A stretch of DNA of 64,000 nucleotides. Source: DATBLE01 sp963719325. GTDB taxonomy: Bacteria; Actinomycetota; Thermoleophilia; Gaiellales; Gaiellaceae. A program made the position numbers and the translations under genes. The stretch covers positions 1 to 64,000 of the forward strand of contig CAVRBW010000022.1 of the NCBI GenBank assembly GCA_963719325.1. Reading direction: 5' to 3'. The notes beneath the pieces are model-generated. The model was not told the DNA's origin, searched no databases, and saw only the letters and a program-made list of their open reading frames with translations. How positions within the stretch are numbered: the stretch's first letter is position 1; each line of letters starts with the position of its first letter. This document shows positions 1 through 8,267 of this stretch, piece by piece.

Positions 1-1
1 A

Positions 2-94
2 CGGAGCGGCGCAGGAGTCGAACCTACCCAGCCTGGGGTTGCCAGACCTCACCGGTTTTGAAGACCGGCTGCGGCACCGGCCGCATGCCGCTCC
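2..94 (-). tRNA. selC: tRNA-Sec (anticodon TCA)
   Basis: Read on the minus strand this 93-base segment folds as a selenocysteine tRNA. The acceptor stem has 8 pairs (GGAGCGGC with GCCGCTCC) instead of 7. The D stem has 6 pairs (TGCGGC/GCCGCA), the anticodon loop is CTTCAAA with anticodon TCA, there is a long variable arm (GTCTGG/CCAGGC), and the T loop is TTCGACT. The discriminator base is G and no CCA is encoded. The long acceptor and D stems and the UCA anticodon are specific to tRNA-Sec, which inserts selenocysteine at recoded UGA codons. No selenoprotein gene is recognised here, but fdhD and mobA lie about 7 kb away. Confidence 0.95.
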
Positions 95-111
95 GGCCGC
101 AGGTTAGCCGG

Positions 112-384
112 CTACGACTCTGCGGGAGGAGCTTGCTCGGCGGCGGCTTCCGCCTCGAGCTGCGCCTTCAACGCGTGGATCTTCTCGACGTGCGCTGCCA
201 GCTCAGGGTGCGAGATCGCGCCGGTCTCGACGAGCGTGGCCGTCACCCGGCCCAGCTCGTTGTAGGTCTGGGAGAGCTCGTGCTTCGTCTGGAGCTCCTC
301 GACCTCCTCGCGCGCCCGCGTCGCGATCGTGTTCGTCGCGTCCTTGAGCCGATTCAGGAACGTCGGTTTCGCTTCGTCTGCCAT
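112..384 (-). CDS. small helical hypothetical protein
   Basis: A 90-residue soluble protein starting MADEAKPTFLNRL. It is rich in charged residues and alanine, with an extended helical stretch over about residues 15-80 (KDATN, REEVEELQTKHEL, AHVEKIHALKAQLEAE) that could form a coiled coil. No family was recognised. The ATG at 384 lies 7 bases downstream of a TAAGAT hexamer on the minus strand (392-397) and has no Shine-Dalgarno sequence, so a leaderless mRNA is likely. A longer frame upstream of this ATG has shadow-like composition. It lies just inside the tRNA-Sec gene and reads in the same direction. Confidence 0.7.
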   Translation of the reverse strand: MADEAKPTFLNRLKDATNTIATRAREEVEELQTKHELSQTYNELGRVTATLVETGAISHPELAAHVEKIHALKAQLEAEAAAEQAPPAES

Positions 385-394
385 ACAGGCGATC

Positions 395-670
395 TTAGTC
401 CCGCGGAGGGTCGCCGCGCATGCGCTCGATTGCTGCGCGGCCGCGGCCGTGCACGTCGCGACGGCGCTCGTCGACACCTGCTTCCGGGACGGCTTCGGGC
501 TCGGGTTCCGGCGCTGCCTCCGCGGCCCGTGACTCCTCGAGCTTGCGCTTCAGCTCTTCGGCGGGGTCGGGAGCAGACGGCCGCGCTCGCCAGCGGCGAC
601 GCAGCCGCCAGCGGAACGCGAACAACGCCCCGGCTCCGAAGACGATCCCGGCGAGAAAACGGCGCATCAC
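395..670 (-). CDS. small single-pass membrane protein
   Basis: A 91-residue protein of unknown function. Residues about 3-20 (RRFLAGIVFGAGALFAFRW) form one hydrophobic segment followed by an arginine-rich stop-transfer cluster, so the N-terminus is probably a membrane anchor. The rest is polar, with an acidic and proline-rich stretch (EAAPEPEPEAVPEAG). The GTG at 670 sits 6 bases after a TAGCAT hexamer (minus strand, 677-682), which favours it over the adjacent ATG at 667. It lies ten bases upstream of the previous gene on the same strand. Function cannot be inferred. Confidence 0.6.
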   Translation of the reverse strand: MMRRFLAGIVFGAGALFAFRWRLRRRWRARPSAPDPAEELKRKLEESRAAEAAPEPEPEAVPEAGVDERRRDVHGRGRAAIERMRGDPPRD

Positions 671-781
671 GGAGCGATGCTACTGTTCCGCGGACTTCTC
701 GCCTCGCCGCGCGCCGGTCGTTCCCGAAGGCGCACACACGTCGGGGCCTACTCAGACCAAGGGAAGGAGCAACGAGGGAAC

Positions 782-1276
782 GTGAACGAATACGAGATTC
801 TGCTGATGCTCGACCCGGAGAACCCGGAAGAGCGCCAAAACGAGATCATCGCGCGCACCCGCGAGCTGGTCGAGAAGGGTGGCGGCTCGTGGCTCTCGCA
901 CGACCCGTGGGGCCGCCGGCGGCTCGCCTACGAGATCGACCACAAGACCGACGGCGTGTACCACCTGCTCCAGTTCGACGCCGCGCCGGCGACGCTGGAC
1001 GAGGTCTCGCGCGTGCTGAAGATCACGGACGGCGTGATGCGCCACATGGCGACCCGCCGCGTGAAAGGCGGCGGCCGCACCGCTCCACCTCCGCCCCTGC
1101 CTCCGGTCGAGACCGAGCGCGCGCCCGAACGGCCCGCGCCTGAAGCGGCCGCAGCTCCGGCGGACGAGGCCGAACCCGCCGAAGACGCAGCTCCGGCCGA
1201 GGGGTACGCTGAGCCGACGGAGCCAGCGTCGGAGGAAGCCGAGCCGACGGAGCCAGCGTCGGAGGAAGGAGCCTAG
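782..1276 (+). CDS. rpsF: 30S ribosomal protein bS6 with acidic C-terminal extension
   Basis: Component of the 30S platform that pairs with bS18 and binds 16S rRNA. Residues 1-95 are a normal S6 domain (MNEYEILLMLDP start, RRLAYEI, GVYHLLQF). Residues 96-164 form a tail made almost entirely of P, A, E and T, so the protein is 164 residues against about 95-100 in most bacteria. The tail ends in two near-identical copies of EPTEPASEE encoded by a tandem DNA repeat. The GTG start follows an AAGGAG Shine-Dalgarno sequence. It is the first gene of the rpsF-ssb-rpsR-rplI operon, with 2 bases before ssb. Confidence 0.95.
   Translation: MNEYEILLMLDPENPEERQNEIIARTRELVEKGGGSWLSHDPWGRRRLAYEIDHKTDGVYHLLQFDAAPATLDEVSRVLKITDGVMRHMATRRVKGGGRTAPPPPLPPVETERAPERPAPEAAAAPADEAEPAEDAAPAEGYAEPTEPASEEAEPTEPASEEGA
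1211..1268 (+). repeat. two-copy 30-base tandem repeat inside rpsF
   Basis: A 30-base unit beginning gagccgacggagccagcgtc occurs at 1211-1240 and again at 1241-1268, identical over the 28 bases of the second copy. It encodes the repeated EPTEPASEE segment of the bS6 tail. In-frame units like this change copy number by slippage, so tail length may vary between strains. Confidence 0.9.
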
Positions 1277-1278
1277 TC

Positions 1279-1716
1279 ATGGCAGCCAGCATCAACCGCG
1301 TCGTCCTCGTCGGCAACCTGACCAGAGATCCCGAGCTGAAGCACACGCCGGGCGGCACGCCGGTCTGCAGCCTGCGCGTCGCCGTCAACTCCCGGCGCAA
1401 GGACGAGACGGGGCAGTGGGTCGACAAGCCCAACTACTTCAGCGTGTCCGTCTTCGGCAACCAGGCGGAGAGCTGCTCGCAGTACCTCTCGAAGGGTCGC
1501 CCGGTCGCGATCGACGGCCGTCTCGACTGGCGCGAGTGGCAGACGCAGGAGGGCACGAAGCGCGAGGCGGTCGAGATCATCGGCGAGAGCGTCCAGTTCC
1601 TCGGCAGCCGCAGCGATGCCGCCGGTGGTGAGACGCCGCAGTTCGTCCCCGCCGGCGCGGCGGGCGAGAGCGCCGACTTCCCTGCTTCCGCAGCCGACGA
1701 CGACATTCCGTTCTAG
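1279..1716 (+). CDS. ssb: single-stranded DNA-binding protein
   Basis: A 145-residue SSB that coats single-stranded DNA during replication and repair. The OB fold occupies about residues 1-108, with family landmarks NRVVLVGNLTRDPEL at the N-terminus, the VDKPNYFSV strand and the YLSKGRPVAIDGRL segment. A short flexible linker leads to the acidic tip DDDIPF, which docks partner replication and repair proteins. The ATG lies 2 bases after rpsF. The linker is shorter than in many actinobacterial SSBs, whose tails are often glycine-rich. Confidence 0.97.
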   Translation: MAASINRVVLVGNLTRDPELKHTPGGTPVCSLRVAVNSRRKDETGQWVDKPNYFSVSVFGNQAESCSQYLSKGRPVAIDGRLDWREWQTQEGTKREAVEIIGESVQFLGSRSDAAGGETPQFVPAGAAGESADFPASAADDDIPF

Positions 1717-1727
1717 CGAGGAGACCG

Positions 1728-2000
1728 ATGGCACAGCCGAAACAGCGAGAACAGACGAGCACCCGCCGGCGCCCGCCGCTGAACGCGCAACCGCGCCGCC
1801 GCAACTGCCAGTTCTGCCGGGACAAGGTCGAGGAAGTCGACTACAAGAACATCGCCCAGCTTCGCCGGTTCGTCTCGGAGAGAGGCAAGATCCGCTCGCG
1901 CCGGATCACGGGCGCCTGTCGCCGGCATCAGGTGCAGGTGGGCAGGGCGGTCAAGCGCGCGCGAGAGATGGCGCTCCTCGCCTACGTCTCGGGCCAGTAG
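1728..2000 (+). CDS. rpsR: 30S ribosomal protein bS18, zinc-type
   Basis: A 90-residue bS18 that binds bS6 on the 30S platform. The basic N-terminus (about residues 10-26) is followed by C27-x2-C30 and C64-x2-H67, so it keeps the zinc-ribbon ligands of the C+ form. The core has the family sequence DYKNIAQLRRFVSERGKI. A cysteine-containing copy is the zinc-requiring form; whether a zinc-free paralogue exists elsewhere cannot be seen here. It lies 11 bases after ssb, with GAGGAG just before its ATG. Confidence 0.97.
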   Translation: MAQPKQREQTSTRRRPPLNAQPRRRNCQFCRDKVEEVDYKNIAQLRRFVSERGKIRSRRITGACRRHQVQVGRAVKRAREMALLAYVSGQ

Positions 2001-2002
2001 CC

Positions 2003-2545
2003 GTGCAGGTCATCCTGCTCGAGGACGTCGAGAAGGTCGGCCTCCGCGGCGAGGTCGTCGACGTTGCGCGCGGTTACGCGCGCAACTTCCTCGTCCCCCG
2101 GAGACTGGCCGAGCCGGCCACGCCTGCACGGGTCGCCGAGCTCCAGAAGCGCGCCAGCCAGCGCGCTCTTCAGGAGGCCTCGACGTTCGACCAGGCGCGC
2201 GAGCTCGCGGCCAAGCTCGAGCAGACGCAGCTCCGCTTCGACGTCAAGGCGGGCCCGACCGGCTCGCTCTTCGGCTCGGTGACGCCGACCGACCTCGCCG
2301 ACGAGATCTGGCGCGTCGCGAAGGTCCGCGTCGACCGGCGCAGGATCGCGCTGGGCGAGCCGATCAAGAAGGTCGGCCGCTACCAGGTTCCGATCGAGCT
2401 CTTCACCGACGTGACCGTCGAGGTGCAGACCCTCGTCGTACCCGAGGGGGCCGAGCTTCCCGAGGATCCGGCGCCGGCCGCCGACGAGCCCGCCGCGGAG
2501 CCCGCGGAGGCGTCCGTGGCAGAGGCCACCGTCACAGAGGCGTAA
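2003..2545 (+). CDS. rplI: 50S ribosomal protein bL9 with acidic tail
   Basis: A large-subunit protein at the base of the L1 stalk. Residues 1-50 carry the N-terminal domain (MQVILLEDVEKVGLRGEVVDV, RGYARNFLVPR). A long connecting helix (about 50-80) leads to the C-terminal domain up to about 148. Residues 149-180 are an extra alanine, proline and glutamate-rich tail, the second acidic tail in this operon. The GTG start is 2 bases after the rpsR stop. The frame stays open upstream, but the conserved N-terminus fixes the start. Confidence 0.95.
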   Translation: MQVILLEDVEKVGLRGEVVDVARGYARNFLVPRRLAEPATPARVAELQKRASQRALQEASTFDQARELAAKLEQTQLRFDVKAGPTGSLFGSVTPTDLADEIWRVAKVRVDRRRIALGEPIKKVGRYQVPIELFTDVTVEVQTLVVPEGAELPEDPAPAADEPAAEPAEASVAEATVTEA

Positions 2546-2590
2546 CGACTTCTCAACAGGCCCTGTGGAGGGCCTGGGGATTTTCGAAGG

Positions 2591-2615
2591 AAAAGGCCGC
2601 AACGAGCGGCCTTTT
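2591..2615 (+). terminator. rho-independent terminator after rplI
   Basis: AAAAGGCCGC, a 5-base loop AACGA, then GCGGCCTTTT form a perfect hairpin ending in a short T run, 45 bases after the rplI stop. A weaker GC hairpin (2557-2577) precedes it. Confidence 0.85.
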
Positions 2616-2741
2616 CATCCACTGCTGCCGTCCGATCTGCATGGGAACATGCGTTCCCTTCCGCCCGCAAAATCCCGCCGAACGGCGTGTGGAGAGCCGG
2701 GTTGTCCAAAGCCTGTTCGGCCGTGTCCGGAGGTGCTTCAT

Positions 2742-4103
2742 TTGTCCCACATGTACCAGCTTGCCGAGGCTTCGCCGACCGCCCCGGTTCCACCGCAGAA
2801 TCTCGACGCCGAGGAATCCGTCCTCGGCGCGATGATGCTCTCCCCCGGTGCGATCGGGGCGGTCAGCGAGATCCTGTCCGCGAGCGACTTCTACCGCGCG
2901 AGCCATGGGACGATCTACCGCGCCTCGATCGACCTGTACGGGAAGGGCGAGCCCGTCGACGCGATCACGCTCGCCGACGAGCTCGAACGGCGCGGCGAGC
3001 TGGAGGACATCGGTGGTCGTTCGCGCATCAACGAGCTCGCGGCGCTGGTTCCGGCCGCGTCAAACGCCGGCCACTACGCTCGCATCATTCGCGAGATGGC
3101 GACCCTCCGCGGCCTGGTCCGGGCCGGCCAGGAGATCGCTCGGCTCGGCCTCGAACGGGAGGGTTTGGCCGCCGAAGAGCTGGTCGACAAGGCCGAGCAG
3201 GTCGTCTTCGACCTTTCGCAAGAACGCGTCGTCGGCGAGTTCACGCACATCGAGGATCTGCTCAAGGACAGCTTCGAGCGAATCACGGCCCTCTACGAGG
3301 CGGGCGCGGACGTCACCGGCATCGCCTCCGGCTTTCGAGAGCTCGACAAGCTCACCTCGGGGTTCCAGCCGGGGAACCTGATCGTCGTCGCCGCACGCCC
3401 GAGCATGGGCAAGTCCGCGTTCGGGCTCTGCGTCGCCACGAACCTCGCCGTCCGGCAGAACGTCCCGGTCGCTCTCTTCACGCTCGAGATGTCGAAGATG
3501 GAGGTCACCCAGCGGATGATGTGCTCGGAGGCGAAGGTCGAGTCGCAGCGCCTCCGGTCCGGGAAGCTCCAGCAGGAGGACTGGCCGCGGCTGACGAGCG
3601 CGTGCGACAAGCTCGCGAAGGCGCCGATCTACGTGGACGACACGGGATCGATCACGCTGATGGAGATCCGGTCGAAGGCGCGCCGCCTGAAGATGCGGGA
3701 GCCGAACCTCGGCCTGATCATCATCGACTACCTCCAGCTGATGACCTCCGGCGTGTCGGCCGAGAACCGCGTTCAGGAGGTCTCCCAGATCTCGCGGTCC
3801 CTGAAGGTGCTCGCCCGCGACCTGGACGTCCCGATCATCGCGATCTCGCAGCTCTCACGGGCGGTCGAGCAGCGCCACGACAAGCGGCCGATCCTCTCGG
3901 ACCTGCGCGAGTCGGGCTCGATCGAGCAGGACGCCGACCTAGTGACGTTCATCTACCGCGACGAGTACTACAACGGCGAGGACTCCGACCAGCAGGGCCT
4001 CGCGGAAGTGCATCTGGCGAAGCACCGGAACGGGCCGACCGACATGATCAAGCTCTCCTTCCTGCGCCGCTTCGCGAAGTTCGCCGACCTCGCCCAGGCA
4101 TGA
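2742..4103 (+). CDS. dnaB: replicative DNA helicase DnaB
   Basis: Hexameric 5'-3' helicase of the replication fork. The N-terminal primase-interacting domain spans about residues 15-120 (NLDAEESVLGAMMLSPGAI), followed by the RecA-like domain. Walker A is ARPSMGKSAF near residue 220 and Walker B is LGLIIIDYLQLM. The C-terminal SDLRESGSIEQDAD and LAKHRNGPT blocks complete the family. Total length is 453 residues, as expected, and no intein is present. The TTG at 2742 is chosen because CGGAGG lies 8 bases upstream; the ATG at 2751 is the alternative and would be 17 bases from it. Confidence 0.95.
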   Translation: MSHMYQLAEASPTAPVPPQNLDAEESVLGAMMLSPGAIGAVSEILSASDFYRASHGTIYRASIDLYGKGEPVDAITLADELERRGELEDIGGRSRINELAALVPAASNAGHYARIIREMATLRGLVRAGQEIARLGLEREGLAAEELVDKAEQVVFDLSQERVVGEFTHIEDLLKDSFERITALYEAGADVTGIASGFRELDKLTSGFQPGNLIVVAARPSMGKSAFGLCVATNLAVRQNVPVALFTLEMSKMEVTQRMMCSEAKVESQRLRSGKLQQEDWPRLTSACDKLAKAPIYVDDTGSITLMEIRSKARRLKMREPNLGLIIIDYLQLMTSGVSAENRVQEVSQISRSLKVLARDLDVPIIAISQLSRAVEQRHDKRPILSDLRESGSIEQDADLVTFIYRDEYYNGEDSDQQGLAEVHLAKHRNGPTDMIKLSFLRRFAKFADLAQA

Positions 4104-4131
4104 GGAGGTAACCGGCACGCAGCCGCATCAG

Positions 4132-4338
4132 GTGATCTGGCTCGGAGCCGACGCGACCGCTTATGCCGTGCCGTGCGAAGCGTGTCGCGAGGACCGCGGC
4201 TGGCCGCACCTGATCGGACCCGTCGTCGTCGAGGGAACACTGCGCCGCGAGGCAGACGTGGGCTTCACGACCTGCCAGCGCGGCCATCGCATACGAGTGC
4301 GCCGGATCGCGCGGCTCCGCGTGGTGGCAGCCCGGTAG
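4132..4338 (+). CDS. small cysteine-containing hypothetical protein
   Basis: A 68-residue protein with PCEACRED near the N-terminus and TTCQRGHRIRVRR near the C-terminus. The CxxC and CxxGH spacing suggests a small zinc-binding fold, but no family was recognised. It starts at GTG 28 bases after the dnaB stop. The AGGAGG overlapping the dnaB stop is about 23 bases upstream, too far for a classical site, so the start is uncertain. Confidence 0.5.
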   Translation: MIWLGADATAYAVPCEACREDRGWPHLIGPVVVEGTLRREADVGFTTCQRGHRIRVRRIARLRVVAAR

Positions 4339-4459
4339 CCCCGGCGACGCGGCTCTCCCCGGTCGCCGGACGAGCAAGCTGCCTCGGCCAGCACGCGCCG
4401 AGGCGTCAGCGGACGGTCCCGCCCCGAGTGACCGGGACGGGGACAGGCATACTCCGCCC

Positions 4460-5721
<1,262 letters not shown>

Positions 5722-5725
<4 letters not shown>

Positions 5726-6214
5726 CGCGCGTCGGCGCCGACGCGCGCCGAGAAGCTGTCCTGCAGACGATCGACCGAGGGAAGCGTCAGCGTCGCGAGC
5801 GACGCCGCGCCGACAAGCGTGGCCGCGACGAGCCCGACCCGGAGCACGGTCCCAGGCAAGCGCCGTGCGATCGAAAGCGAGGAGCGCGACACCGGTTGCG
5901 AGCAGCGAGATCGTCGATGCGACGACCACAGGCGCGACAAGCATGCGAACGAAGGGATGCGGCGGGCCTCGCCGGACGTACTCCTCCCCACGCAGGTAGT
6001 AGCGAACCATCCGCCAGCCGGTCGTCACGAGCTTCAGGGCGACGACGGGAACGAGCAGCATGCCGACGAACGCGTGCACGCTCAGCAGGGAATCGAGACG
6101 AAGAAGCGTCGCGCCTTCGACCGCGAGCAGGACGAGCAGCAGGGTGGCGACGATCGCAGTCAGCTGCTCGTTGCCGTCGCTGCAGCCGAGAACGGCCTTC
6201 CCGAGTCGCCGCAC
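5722..6214 (-). pseudogene. damaged membrane protein, possibly cytochrome b561-like
   Basis: From a GTG at 6214 the frame encodes three plausible membrane helices: IVATLLLVLLAVEG, HAFVGMLLVPVVALKLV and MLVAPVVVASTISLLATGVALL, separated by a basic loop (WRMVRYYLRGEEYVRRGP). Around 5870 this frame turns into arginine-rich nonsense. A different frame then continues with a fourth helix (TVLRVGLVAATLVGAASLATL) and stops at 5722. The middle of a b561-type or related heme protein seems to be missing, so an internal deletion that shifts the frame is likely. An assembly error is the alternative. The family assignment is weak. Confidence 0.45.
5725..5748. terminator. 24-base perfect palindrome between convergent genes
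   Basis: GCGCGCGTCGGC followed directly by its reverse complement GCCGACGCGCGC forms a hairpin immediately after the purA stop. It has no T run, so its role as a bidirectional terminator is inferred from position between convergent genes. Confidence 0.5.
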
Positions 6215-6239
6215 CCGAACCAGTCAACCAGACGCTTGG

Positions 6240-6656
6240 CTAGATCCGGACGGTTCCGTCCGCCCCAATCGTCCAGTGCGGATTGTGCGCCACCTCCCAC
6301 GGATGGCCGTCTGGATCGACGAAGACGCCCGAGTAACCGCCCCAGACCGTCTCCGCCCCGGCACGGGGGACCGTCGCTCCAGCCGCTTTCGCCTCCGCGA
6401 GCACAGCGTCGACCTCGGCAGGCGAACGAACGTTGTGGGCCAGGGTCACGCCGCCCCAGCCCCCGGCATCCTCCACGCCGCTGTCGTCCGCGAGCTGGTC
6501 GCGGCCCCAGAGCGCGACGACCATGCCGCCGGCCTGGAAGAAGACGACGTCGTCGTCGGCCTTCGCGTTCGTGCGCCAGCCGAGGGCTTCGTAGAACGCC
6601 CGCGACCGCCGGAGATCGCGAACCCCGAGCGTGACCAGGCTCATGCGCTGCTCCAT
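6240..6656 (-). CDS. VOC-fold (glyoxalase/bleomycin-resistance family) protein
   Basis: A 138-residue single-domain vicinal-oxygen-chelate protein. It shows the paired beta-alpha-beta layout: VTLGVRDLRRSRAFYEALGW at the start, GGVTLAHNV in the middle and YSGVFVDPDGHPWEVAHNP at the end, where the conserved metal-site glutamate is found. Substrate is unknown; such proteins serve as isomerases, dioxygenases or drug binders. The ATG at 6656 lies 7 bases after a TAGCCT hexamer on the minus strand. An ATG at 6644 with GGAG 6 bases upstream is an alternative. Confidence 0.85.
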   Translation of the reverse strand: MEQRMSLVTLGVRDLRRSRAFYEALGWRTNAKADDDVVFFQAGGMVVALWGRDQLADDSGVEDAGGWGGVTLAHNVRSPAEVDAVLAEAKAAGATVPRAGAETVWGGYSGVFVDPDGHPWEVAHNPHWTIGADGTVRI

Positions 6657-6680
6657 CACTTTCAGGCTAGACGACGGCGC

Positions 6681-7214
6681 TCAGCGCAGAGCGTCGAGGT
6701 CGCCCGGCGTGTTCACGTTCCCGAGCAGACGAGGATCGAGGTCGACCGTCACCGTGTCCAGCTCCGCGAGTGCTTCGCGGAGGCTGAATCGGGCAGCACG
6801 GAGGCGCCCGTCCAGCGTCGGCAGCGCACTCTTCCGGTAGGCGCCGGGCAGTGGGCCGGTCTGCGGAACGGCAGCCTCCGCGCACGCATCGGCGAGCGCT
6901 CGCAGCGCCTCCGCGTCGATCCGCGGAGTGTCGACCGGAAGGATCACACAGACCTCGTGGCGTGCGACGCGCAACCCCGCGACGACGCCGGCCAGCGGCG
7001 CCCGGGCATCCGTACCGTCGTCGAGTACGGAGAACGGTACGTCGAGCGCATCAGCGGACTTGCCGACGGCGATGCGCTCGTCGCAGAAGGCGAGCGTTTC
7101 CCACGCGATTTCGGCCAAGGTGCGATCGCCGAGTCGGGCGAGCGCTTTCGGCGAGCCGAACCGAGCGCTCTCCCCGCCGACGAGCAGGACGCCCGTCAGG
7201 CCTCGATCCGCCAC
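6681..7214 (-). CDS. mobA: molybdenum cofactor guanylyltransferase
   Basis: Transfers GMP from GTP to molybdopterin to make the guanine-dinucleotide form of Moco used by DMSO-reductase-family enzymes such as formate dehydrogenase. The 177-residue protein begins with the nucleotidyltransferase signature LLVGGESARFGSPKALA, followed by ILPVDTPRI (metal-binding Asp) and NVNTPGDLD near the C-terminus. The GTG start at 7214 overlaps the end of fdhD by 19 bases, so the two are translationally coupled. The open frame continues further upstream, but that part is antisense-like. Confidence 0.9.
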   Translation of the reverse strand: MADRGLTGVLLVGGESARFGSPKALARLGDRTLAEIAWETLAFCDERIAVGKSADALDVPFSVLDDGTDARAPLAGVVAGLRVARHEVCVILPVDTPRIDAEALRALADACAEAAVPQTGPLPGAYRKSALPTLDGRLRAARFSLREALAELDTVTVDLDPRLLGNVNTPGDLDALR

Positions 7215-7996
7215 TGCTCCGTGTAGACGTTCAGCCGGCCGCCGCGGACGAACCCGCAGAGCGTGATGCCGCGGTCGGCGGCGAGGTCGACGGCGAGGCT
7301 GGAGGGAGCGCCGACGGCGGCGAGCACGGGGCAGCCGGCGACTGCCGCCTTCTGGACGAGCTCGAACGAGACTCTGCCGCTGACGCACACGAGGTCTTCG
7401 GCGAGCGGGAGCAGCTCGTTTGCGAACGCCCAGCCGACGACCTTGTCGAACGCGTTGTGGCGGCCGACATCCTCGCGGAGGCAGACCAGGGACCCCTCGC
7501 GGTCGAACAGTCCTGTCGCGTGCAGACCGCCGGTCGCCGCGAACGCGGCCTGCGCCTCACGCAGCCGCTCGGGCAGCGTCGAGACGAGACGAGCGGGGAC
7601 GGTCAACCGACTCTCGACTCGGGGGGCCTCGACCGCGATCGCCTCGAGCGCCCCTTTGCCGCAGACACCGCAGGACGAAGAGGTGTAGAAGCTTCGCTGC
7701 AGCCGCGCCGGGTCGAAACCGGGCGCGTCGACCTCGACGGCGTTGGCGGCCAGATCGTCCGGCGCATGCGCGCCGCTCGGACGAAGTCCCTCGGAGAGGC
7801 AGAAGCCGAGCGCGAGCTCCTCGTCGTGCCCCGGAGTGCGCATCGTGACCGCCACTGCGCTGCCGGCGATGCGGATCTCCAGCGGCTCCTCGACCGCGAT
7901 CAGATCGCGTTCCCGCCTACCGGCAGGCAGGCGAAGCACGTCGACGGGGGCCGTGCTGTACGGCGGCGCCTGGCTCGCCGATTCCCCGGCCGTCAC
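7196..7996 (-). CDS. fdhD: formate dehydrogenase accessory sulfurtransferase FdhD
   Basis: Passes sulfur from IscS-type desulfurase to the molybdenum cofactor of formate dehydrogenase, which is needed for activity. The catalytic loop SSCGVCGKG lies at about residues 107-115 of 266. Other family blocks are VEEPLEIRI, MRTPGHDEELALGF, LREDVGRHNAFDKVVGWA and VLAAVGAPSSLAVDLA. The GTG at 7996 lies 7 bases downstream of TAGGCT (minus strand, 8004-8009), which supports this start over upstream frame that looks like noise. With mobA and tRNA-Sec it implies a Mo/Sec formate dehydrogenase elsewhere. Confidence 0.95.
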   Translation of the reverse strand: MTAGESASQAPPYSTAPVDVLRLPAGRRERDLIAVEEPLEIRIAGSAVAVTMRTPGHDEELALGFCLSEGLRPSGAHAPDDLAANAVEVDAPGFDPARLQRSFYTSSSCGVCGKGALEAIAVEAPRVESRLTVPARLVSTLPERLREAQAAFAATGGLHATGLFDREGSLVCLREDVGRHNAFDKVVGWAFANELLPLAEDLVCVSGRVSFELVQKAAVAGCPVLAAVGAPSSLAVDLAADRGITLCGFVRGGRLNVYTEQWRIEA

Positions 7997-8267
7997 GCTC
8001 GAAAGCCTAGCCCCAGCACGAACGCGCGCAGCCTCGGAGGAGGGATCGCGCCGCTCCCCCGGCGGGGGGACGAAGGCCCCTGAGGAAACGCTACCGCGGT
8101 CCTGCGCGCGGATGGGCAACCCGGATGTGTCGAAAGCGTCCCGACTCGGTCAGGACGGTCGGCGCTCGGCTCGCGGTCGAGCCCGGGCTCCTGCATGTCC
8201 TCACCTTGCGCACCGACGGTCTCGCTGAAACCCGCTTCCAAGCCCGGGACCAGACTAGACTCGGCGC
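7997..8267. promoter_or_regulatory. divergent promoter region fdhD / purD
   Basis: This 271-base gap holds a TAGGCT hexamer for fdhD (8004-8009, minus strand) 7 bases from its GTG and a TAGACT hexamer for purD (8256-8261) 6 bases from its GTG. Neither gene has a Shine-Dalgarno sequence, so both transcripts should be leaderless. A GC hairpin (CCCCCGG/CGGGGG) lies near 8057-8070. No riboswitch was recognised. Confidence 0.65.

Noticed and set aside
8010..8255. A riboswitch upstream of fdhD or purD (molybdenum cofactor, purine or ZTP)
   Set aside because: No conserved core of these classes was recognised, and both flanking genes appear to have leaderless transcripts starting at their promoters next to the start codon.
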